Shown: positions 57,533-64,000 of the stretch, in pieces | Layout of the letters: each line of letters opens with the position of its first letter | Numbering within the stretch: the stretch's first letter is position 1 | Assembly (NCBI GenBank): GCA_021229015.1 | Contig: CM037788.1 | Location: forward strand, 38,774,024-38,838,023 | DNA length: 64,000 nt | Direction of reading: 5' to 3' | Origin: Solen grandis | Taxonomy: Eukaryota; Mollusca; Bivalvia; Adapedonta; Solenidae | The notes under the pieces: generated by a model | Seen by the model: the letters and a program-made list of their open reading frames with translations, nothing else | Databases searched by the model: none | Told to the model about the DNA's origin: nothing | Position numbers and translations under genes: made by a program

Positions 57533-57766
57533 CCCTTTCCCTCATATAGACTCATTTTGACGCACTCAATAGGTACCACATAAAGCCTGATCAGCAGAAA
57601 ACCACAGTTAAACCTTACCAAATTTAATTATAAAATCCTCATTTCTAGACCACTGAGGAGCAGCGAACAGCATAAAACCTGATCAACCTGCGAGTTACTC
57701 GCAGGCTGATTTGGTTTTATGCTGTTCGCATAGGTCTTTTCATGGTGTCCTCTATGAGTGAAAGGG
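57533..57766 (+). mobile_element. MITE I, copy 4, 234 bp
   Basis: TTAA at 57529-57532 and 57767-57770, full length, with the central palindrome almost intact (GATCAACCTGCGAG versus CTCGCAGGCTGATT). Confidence 0.93.
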
Positions 57767-59556
57767 TTAAGTAAAATATGACAATTTATGTCTCTCATTC
57801 TGTTTATCATTTGACATAGTCTTAGTTAAATTACTATAACAACAGAAAAACAAAATTTGAATGAATGGACTATTTGTTATCTTACAGAAAACAGTTTCAA
57901 ATGATAGCTGTAAATACTGGTAACGATTGAACGTGTATTTCTCAAACATTTTCAATATCATGAAAAAAAGCATCTTTCCAATCAAATTAGTTGCATCAAA
58001 TACATTTAGTCGAGCTGTTTGAGTTAAACACTATTTTTATATAGAATAAACACACGCATGATGTGGAGTGACGAAATACAGCATATAAATATATATATTT
58101 AACACAAAAATATGTGATAGTTACACGAAATCGGTAACAACTGCTTAAGCATAATGTCATATGATAAAGTGATACATGCATTTGACCCAACCTTTGTGCC
58201 AGACCCCATTGGTTTCATTTACCGATACCTTTTAAAGTTACGTAAAATAATACACATAAAGTCATAAAATCGAGTCATAAATTGGTCATCAGTATAGTGA
58301 GGATAAATTGTCTATATTGAGGAAAATCACTTACATTAATTTGATTTGGTCAATTATATATTGCAAGGAAGGCAGGTTCATCCCACTTTCTAACAAACAC
58401 ATACTCATTGATCCCCTCCATTTTTCAAAAGAACAGTTTCAAAAACATAGAATTTGATTTACATTGCAAATATTATTGTAAATATATGAAGATCATAAAT
58501 GTTACTTGACAACATTTGCTGTGTTAGTGTTAATCGTCACCATGACAGTATTTCATTTAATAGCGAAGTCGGGTATTCGAGAGAAACAAAACACAGGGAC
58601 GTAAGGCCACTAATACATGTTGTCATCCCAGATTGTAAATTATGAAAAAAAATCTCAATGCCCTTAAGTCAGGAATTTACATACAAATCCTTGAAATACA
58701 GTCAGATAAACATGCTAGTTGACTGTCAGCATGCGAATAATGCAATGTGTGCTGTGAGAATGGATAATGGAAGATGCACACAACCAACATCCATTTAGGA
58801 GTATTTTGTAATCTTGTGTCAGATGCCATGTCTACTTTTCCATCCATATACTTCACAAGTACAATCAGTTTAACTATTATACCATTTTCCATCAAGGAAT
58901 ACAAAGGAAATGTCAAATCAGACTGAACACTTTTTTGGTGTGACCAGTTTTTAGTGTTGCCTCCTGTAAAGGCAGTGGGTTATTCAGAGGCTAATGAGAA
59001 TTTATACTGGTCATTCAGGTCTTTTCCATAGTGTGGAAAAGGTCTAACTAGATCAGCCTGCAAACAACTTGTATATTGATAAATCTATTAACCCTCCTAT
59101 AGACATGTTAAAATACCATATAAAACAGAGTTGACCCAGATAAGACAGTTCTCTTTCTAGGGGTCTCCTCTGTTTGCTCATACACTATTGTATCTCAGAT
59201 CTTACAGTCTGTATGGCAAGATAAGTCCAGTGTTGCATATACTATTATGATCTTGAGTAAAGAAATATTCCCTGCTCAATCAATGAACAACTCATATATG
59301 TCATGAAATAAAAAAAAAATCGAGAGAAGAATGTTCAAGTGGTAAAGTCATTATTATGTACATAAATATGTATGAGGTACAGGGTACCGCTTATTGTTCA
59401 GTAATAGCTCTGAACTCAAACTGAGCAAAACCTGATCAAATTCTGAATGTCTTGATGATATAGATTTACACTAATTGGATGAGGTATTATTGTAAACTAT
59501 CTTAGTGTAAAAGCTAAATCAGTAAGTGATTACTGCAACAAACATTAATTGTATTG
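57767..59556. other. Intergenic stretch with one decayed MITE II-like segment
   Basis: No gene was seen. About 59090-59260 shares TTAACCCT, GGGTCTCCTCTGTTTGCTCAT and CAGTCTGTATGGCAAGAT with MITE II but lacks clear ends. Confidence 0.45.
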
Positions 59557-59769
59557 TAGGCCAAAAAAAAAAGTTCTGTTTCTGGTCTCCTGATCGATCT
59601 TCTTTTTTGACGACCAACCCTAAAGTTTTTTTTACCTTTCCACCTTTAAAAAAATATTTCCTTCTTTTTTTACTGTTTGTTTCATGTAAAATTAGATAAA
59701 TAAAATCCTGACCTACTGACCCTCTTTTTTATTTGCTGGAGACCAGAAACGATTTTTTTTTTTGGCCTA
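59557..59769. mobile_element. Small palindromic-end MITE, 213 bp
   Basis: It starts TAGGCC followed by ten A and GTTCTGTTTCTGGTCTCC, and ends GGAGACCAGAAACGATT, a T run and GGCCTA. The ends are inverted repeats of about 30 bases, and the outermost TA may be the target site. An interior block (CCAACCCTAAAG) resembles 31105-31150. It has no coding capacity. Confidence 0.8.
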
Positions 59770-60083
59770 ACTAGAAGATGGCATAATTATATGGATAAAA
59801 AAGCAAATTAGCTTGAATTCTCCTATCAGTACTTAGTGCTAAGTAACACTTTAAATCTTAAATAAGGAATGTATTCCACCATTCTTTTTTCTGAAATATT
59901 ACCAAGTTGAAATAAATAGTTTCATAAGCATTTAAGTATTACTTAGCACTCAGTAACATTGCCACAAGTTTCACAATCACTTGGAATAAACTGCTATACA
60001 GATTTTATCATTACTAAATATAGCTGAAGGTTTCATTTTTTCTGAAAACCCCAAAAAGTCATAAATTAAGGAAATACAGGCCT
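59770..60083. other. Intergenic stretch, no gene seen
   Basis: Contains the short inverted phrases AGTACTTAGTGCTAAGTAAC and TTACTTAGCACTCAGTAAC. Nothing coding was found. Confidence 0.4.
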
Positions 60084-60312
60084 TTTGTTTGTTTGCTTGA
60101 AATTAACGTCCAACTTTGAGTATTTTTTTTTTGTGTGTGTGTGTGGTACATGAAACAGATGAGTGTACCCTCACTGTCATATGCTGCAAACAAGTGCCAT
60201 AATACTACATCCTGTCACAAGATCCTGACACCATGTCAACAAGTTCTGGACTACCCTAAAGCACTGAGCACCAAGCACAAGAGACTTGGGAGATAATCCA
60301 GTACCATTTTTA
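60084..60312 (-). repeat. SINE family B, copy 5, decayed
   Basis: The minus-strand body is recognisable from TAGTCCAGAACTTGTTG, CAGGATCTTGTGACAGG and the CAAACAAACA tail. The head is missing. Confidence 0.6.
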
Positions 60313-61627
60313 AACCAGAAAGACAACCTGTTTAGAAATCAATTAAAAAGACATAAAAAATATTTTCTACAGTATGATTTATTTCAGTCCATAAATTGTT
60401 TATACTTATATAATTACATTTTATTTTTCAAGTCACAACTATCCTTCACAAATGCATTACATAAAGACAGATCATATTCAACAGAAAGACAGCACACTTC
60501 CTTTGTAACATTAATTTTCATTGTTATAGCTGTAAAACAATAATCATACAGAAAAAATCAAGAGGATGTACCAGAGTATACAGCAGATTGTCAGGAGGGC
60601 TCATTAGCATAAATTGAAGGCTGATAAGCCCTTCTGGCTTTCAATGGCTGATATATGTAGAAATCATCATGAAAGAAATGTATAATATAGATCATACTGT
60701 GTTTCAACATTACATGAACTTATCAAAACAGTCAAACACTTAAGTCCAAATTTTTACTTTGTTTCATTCCATTTAATGCAATCCTGTGATCATGGTCGAT
60801 CAAGTGATCATGGGAATTTTATAATAAATGCAAACATTTAAAGACTTGGAGCAAAAGAGCCAATAACTCTAAGCCAATGGTTCCATTTAAGCATTTGAAA
60901 GACCATGATAATATCACGATAGATGGCTTAAATGCATTTTAATACACAGTTTCTGTGTAAAATGCAGTCCAATATAATGCAGATCCAAATACAGGGTTAT
61001 AACAGAGCTGCACTGTATTAAGTAATAGATCGTTATCATCAGCGAACATTTTAAAAGACATGGTGATAAAGTAACTACAACTTAAAACAAATTATATTTG
61101 ATCTTAAATTGAAATGATAGCAATCAAAGCAATACTACTGGTATGTTATAATATTCTAAAATATTCACATTGCCTTAACCTCCAAGAAAATATGAGTGTA
61201 GAGCTAGCAATTGAAAGAAGGACTAACTTGACCTGACTGTCACTAGACTAGACTAGAGAGGGTCTTTATCATAATTGAAACAAACTTTTGAGTAGTAAAT
61301 AACTTGTAATACAAGAAATTGAGGAAAAACTCATGGAAAAAAATAAGTTTTTAATAAATTTTAAATTCTAATATGGCATTGGTAGTCTTTGTAAGCTATA
61401 TATCAGAGTGAAATATTAAACACTCAGAAAAAGCACACTGCTGCATGTGTCATATAAAATTGTTTTAGCCTTAAGCCTTACATCTTCCAAGCAAAAAAGA
61501 GCAAATAAAGCCGAGTCTGTAAGAGCTTTTCTACGTTCTGTAAATGGCACTTACAAATATCTCTTGTAAACTCTTACCTTTATGTAGCCACTATTTGATC
61601 AGAGTTGCTATGGTAACCTTGCATTAT

Positions 61628-61861
61628 CCCTTTACCTCATAAATATTCATGTACAAATTTATGACTTCATGAATATCAATTGACTGAACTTAAAATGATA
61701 AAGGAAACAATGATTTCTTCTTTACCATCTGTGAAAAATCTGAGCTGCAAGATTATTTGCACAAACAGGAGACCCTGATCAGGCAGCTCCTATAGGAACT
61801 GTCTAATCTGGGTCTGCTCTGTTTGCTTATGCATCAAAATAAGTGTATATGAAGTAAAGGG
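61628..61861 (+). mobile_element. MITE II, copy at 61.6 kb
   Basis: Starts CCCTTTACCTCATAAATATT after TTAT and ends GAAGTAAAGGG before TTAA. The interior contains ACCCTGATCAGGCAG and GGTCTGCTCTGTTTGCTTAT. Confidence 0.7.
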
Positions 61862-63525
61862 TTAAGTAAGAAAGCCGAATCTGATCTCTGTGTCTAAATG
61901 TCAGACTGAACCCTTAACTACTTGTATCCTTTCACTGAAATGACCTACGTATGAATAGAATAAAAATTGAATAGGCTGGAAGGACCTCTCTGGCTGATGT
62001 TTTAAACTGATAGATATCCTTTAAACCTTAATTGAGAGAACACTGTAAAACTTATTCAGAGCAAAATTCACTTTTAGCCAGATCTCAGTTTTCCATGATA
62101 ACAAACTATACTGGGGCTCATAGGTGTCTTCACCTTTATATTATTTAAATCCATGTTGTTTTTCCCAAAACTTGTTATACATGTATACCCAAGGGTATTT
62201 CTTTCCCCATACTTTAGAAATGATGCCTTTTTTCCCTAAACTATGGTATTAAGGCCCAATTCCTATCATCAGAAAAAAGGCCTGTATACATGTACACCAG
62301 TGTAAAATGGAAAACAACTTCCATCTCATACAGGGACTAGACTGTAGATACGAGTATTGAACATCTGAGAATAATATCAGGAAAGAAAACAATTAATCAG
62401 TACAGAACAACTAAGCTATCATTCCCCAGTAAATCCTCAATTAATCAATGAAAAATTCAATCTTTTGAATAAAATATTGTTTTAAATATCTAACTGGTAA
62501 TTAAGTTTCAAAATTCAACCATGAACAAATGCAGAGTAAAAACAATTTCAACCTTGAATGCAAAACCTATATAAAATAATAAGTAAAATAAAATAATTTA
62601 TCATTAAATATATTCATCAATGCATCTGTAAATTAACTAGAGCTATTCCCCTTCATCCCATCATCTAATGTGAGTGTAGGACTGCTACTGAGGATGGGAC
62701 GGGACATGCTGGGACAGGATGAGTGTGATTCCTACATAGACCCCACTTTTGTAAAGCAGGGGTATCAAAAATCTTACAATCTCAACCTAGAATGCCAACA
62801 TCTACACAAAATACCAAGTAAAATACATTAAAACATATCCATCAATGCAATATAAGGCTAATAAATTATCGCAAAAATAACTCAGTCATGACTTTTAAAG
62901 AAAGGTTGGTTTGTTTGCAATTTAGTATCAATTTTCTGTCAAACTGAAGCATCCAGCTTATTGCAGGTGGGGGACATATTCATATTATGTCAGGGTACCC
63001 AGGTTCAACCACAAACCTAACAAAAGCCTTGAGGCTTAAAATTAAGGAAAGGGATGTTAGTTTCAATGTCTGGTGAACACTTTCCATTATTCTTAAAACA
63101 ATTCAATCTATTATCACTATTTCATCAACTGGAATATTTTCTAAATGCTTATTCAAAAGACAATAAAAAATACTGACCTCATTTAAAAAGTTATGAGAAT
63201 AAAAGTTTGGTCCAACACTGACAGTAAATATCAATAGATTAAGCAAACTTGTTTCCCGCTCAATGTTAATGTCAATAATACTAGGAAGATATAGAGACAG
63301 TGTCATGTAATACTCCTGAAAGAAAGTAGTCTATTAACCCCTTACAATGCTGTGGGCACTTGTGACTACCTTTGCAACCAATGCAGACCAAGATCAGCCT
63401 GCACATCCTGCTATTTAGTTGATGTAATAATGAACAAGCACCCCCATAGACAACTAATGGTACAGTCCAAAATGAAGAAAGGGCAAGTCCAATTAAAAAT
63501 TTAGCTTAAACGGGTTACGTGTAAA
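61862..63525. other. Probable 3' UTR or flank of the right-edge gene; no exon seen
   Basis: AT-rich. About 63335-63515 has TTAACCCCTTACAATGCTGT and CAGACCAAGATCAGCCTGCAC, the wording of a bivalve interspersed repeat. No poly(A) signal could be assigned with confidence. Confidence 0.4.
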
Positions 63526-64000
63526 TTATAAAGAAGACTCAAAGGCTAAAGATTTGTTATAGCTATGATGGGAGGGTGAGGGCAATGCAAGTCCCACCCC
63601 TGATTGACTCATTGGGCTCCCAAGGGGTTCTGGGCTCATTGGAGACTTTGGGTAACCATAACCCTCAAACCTTGCACCACTGAGCCCAGAACTACTGGTT
63701 GGGCTAGTTGGACTCAGGGCCCCGCTCTCTGGCTTAGATTTAGATCTCTTGAATGAAAACCTTTTCGGAGATGGCTGAAATGCTGAGTTTTCAGATGTTG
63801 GTGAATTTGGTGATGAACCTAGGTTTAAATTATTGCGTAATTTTGTAAAGAATTTTTTTGGTCTCATTTTCTTGGAACTGGTCACTGGAGAGGTGACATC
63901 AGAAGAGGAATAGTCACTAGAGGGCGGACACACATTGTCATACAATGTGCCCTTGTCAGACACTGGACTGAGAGGGCCTTCCAATGGTATACACTCCATG
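63526..64000 (-). CDS. Unrecognised Ser/Pro-rich protein, C-terminal exon (partial)
   Basis: A minus-strand frame open from the window edge to a TAA at 63528-63526, with at least 157 residues. The Met at 63999 need not be the start, since the frame is open to the edge. Composition is about one third Ser and Pro, with many SP and TSP motifs that suit proline-directed kinases. It has a basic patch RPKKFFTKLRNNLNLGSS, then PKRFSFKRSKSKPE, and a possible phosphotyrosine motif TLYDNVC. It ends SYNKSLAFESSL. This looks like the disordered tail of a signalling or cytoskeletal protein. I do not recognise the family, and the rest lies to the right of the window. Confidence 0.7.
   Translation of the reverse strand, partial: MECIPLEGPLSPVSDKGTLYDNVCPPSSDYSSSDVTSPVTSSKKMRPKKFFTKLRNNLNLGSSPNSPTSENSAFQPSPKRFSFKRSKSKPESGALSPTSPTSSSGLSGARFEGYGYPKSPMSPEPLGSPMSQSGVGLALPSPSHHSYNKSLAFESSL

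Overview
The window looks like AT-rich genomic DNA of a bivalve mollusc, probably a heterodont clam. The reasons are long introns with GT-AG junctions, genes with best resemblance to animal families, and a dense load of tRNA-derived SINEs, LINEs, TTAA-flanked MITEs and other repeats of bivalve type. Two 100-N runs (4885-4984 and 54985-55084) are assembly gaps. No tRNA or rRNA gene, CRISPR array or bacterial operon was seen.

Layout. (1) 1-4880: a SINE, then an approximate tandem duplication that carries one ribosomal protein S19 exon on the minus strand. The second copy has an intact exon and the first is riddled with single-base losses. It ends in a terminal-repeat element holding five units of about 320 bp. 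(2) 4985-7255: a 5'-truncated LINE on the minus strand (ORF1 end, endonuclease, start of reverse transcriptase), cut by the first gap. (3) 7665-31513: a minus-strand, five-exon gene for a Golgi carbohydrate sulfotransferase of the HNK-1/CHST8-14 family. The exons join in phase to 451 residues. Its 13.8-kb first intron holds a 5.7-kb DNA transposon with perfect terminal inverted repeats, a six-base target duplication and heptamer arrays, and also broken second copies of exons 1 and 2. (4) 31.8-45.1 kb: intergenic DNA with a large palindrome, two head-to-head degenerate LINEs, SINEs, a GC-rich unrecognised reading frame (37.9-38.3 kb) and a nearly intact LINE reverse transcriptase (39.7-42.2 kb). 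(5) 45167-51655: a complete six-exon plus-strand gene for phosphatidylcholine transfer protein (PCTP/STARD2). Its first intron holds a LINE that was itself hit by a TTAA-flanked MITE. (6) 51.7-63.5 kb: MITEs, a pogo-like non-autonomous element and the second gap. (7) 63526-64000: the C-terminal exon of an unrecognised Ser/Pro-rich protein on the minus strand, running off the window.

The host genes do not form one pathway: S19 is translation, the sulfotransferase modifies glycans in the Golgi, and PCTP moves phosphatidylcholine between membranes. The window is best read as a history of nested insertions and local duplication around these genes. The most interesting points are the complementary decay of duplicated sulfotransferase exons, the transposon inserted about 30 bases before an exon's splice acceptor, a MITE that now supplies the C-terminus of a LINE protein, and several single-base losses, mostly in homopolymers, which suggest residual consensus errors.
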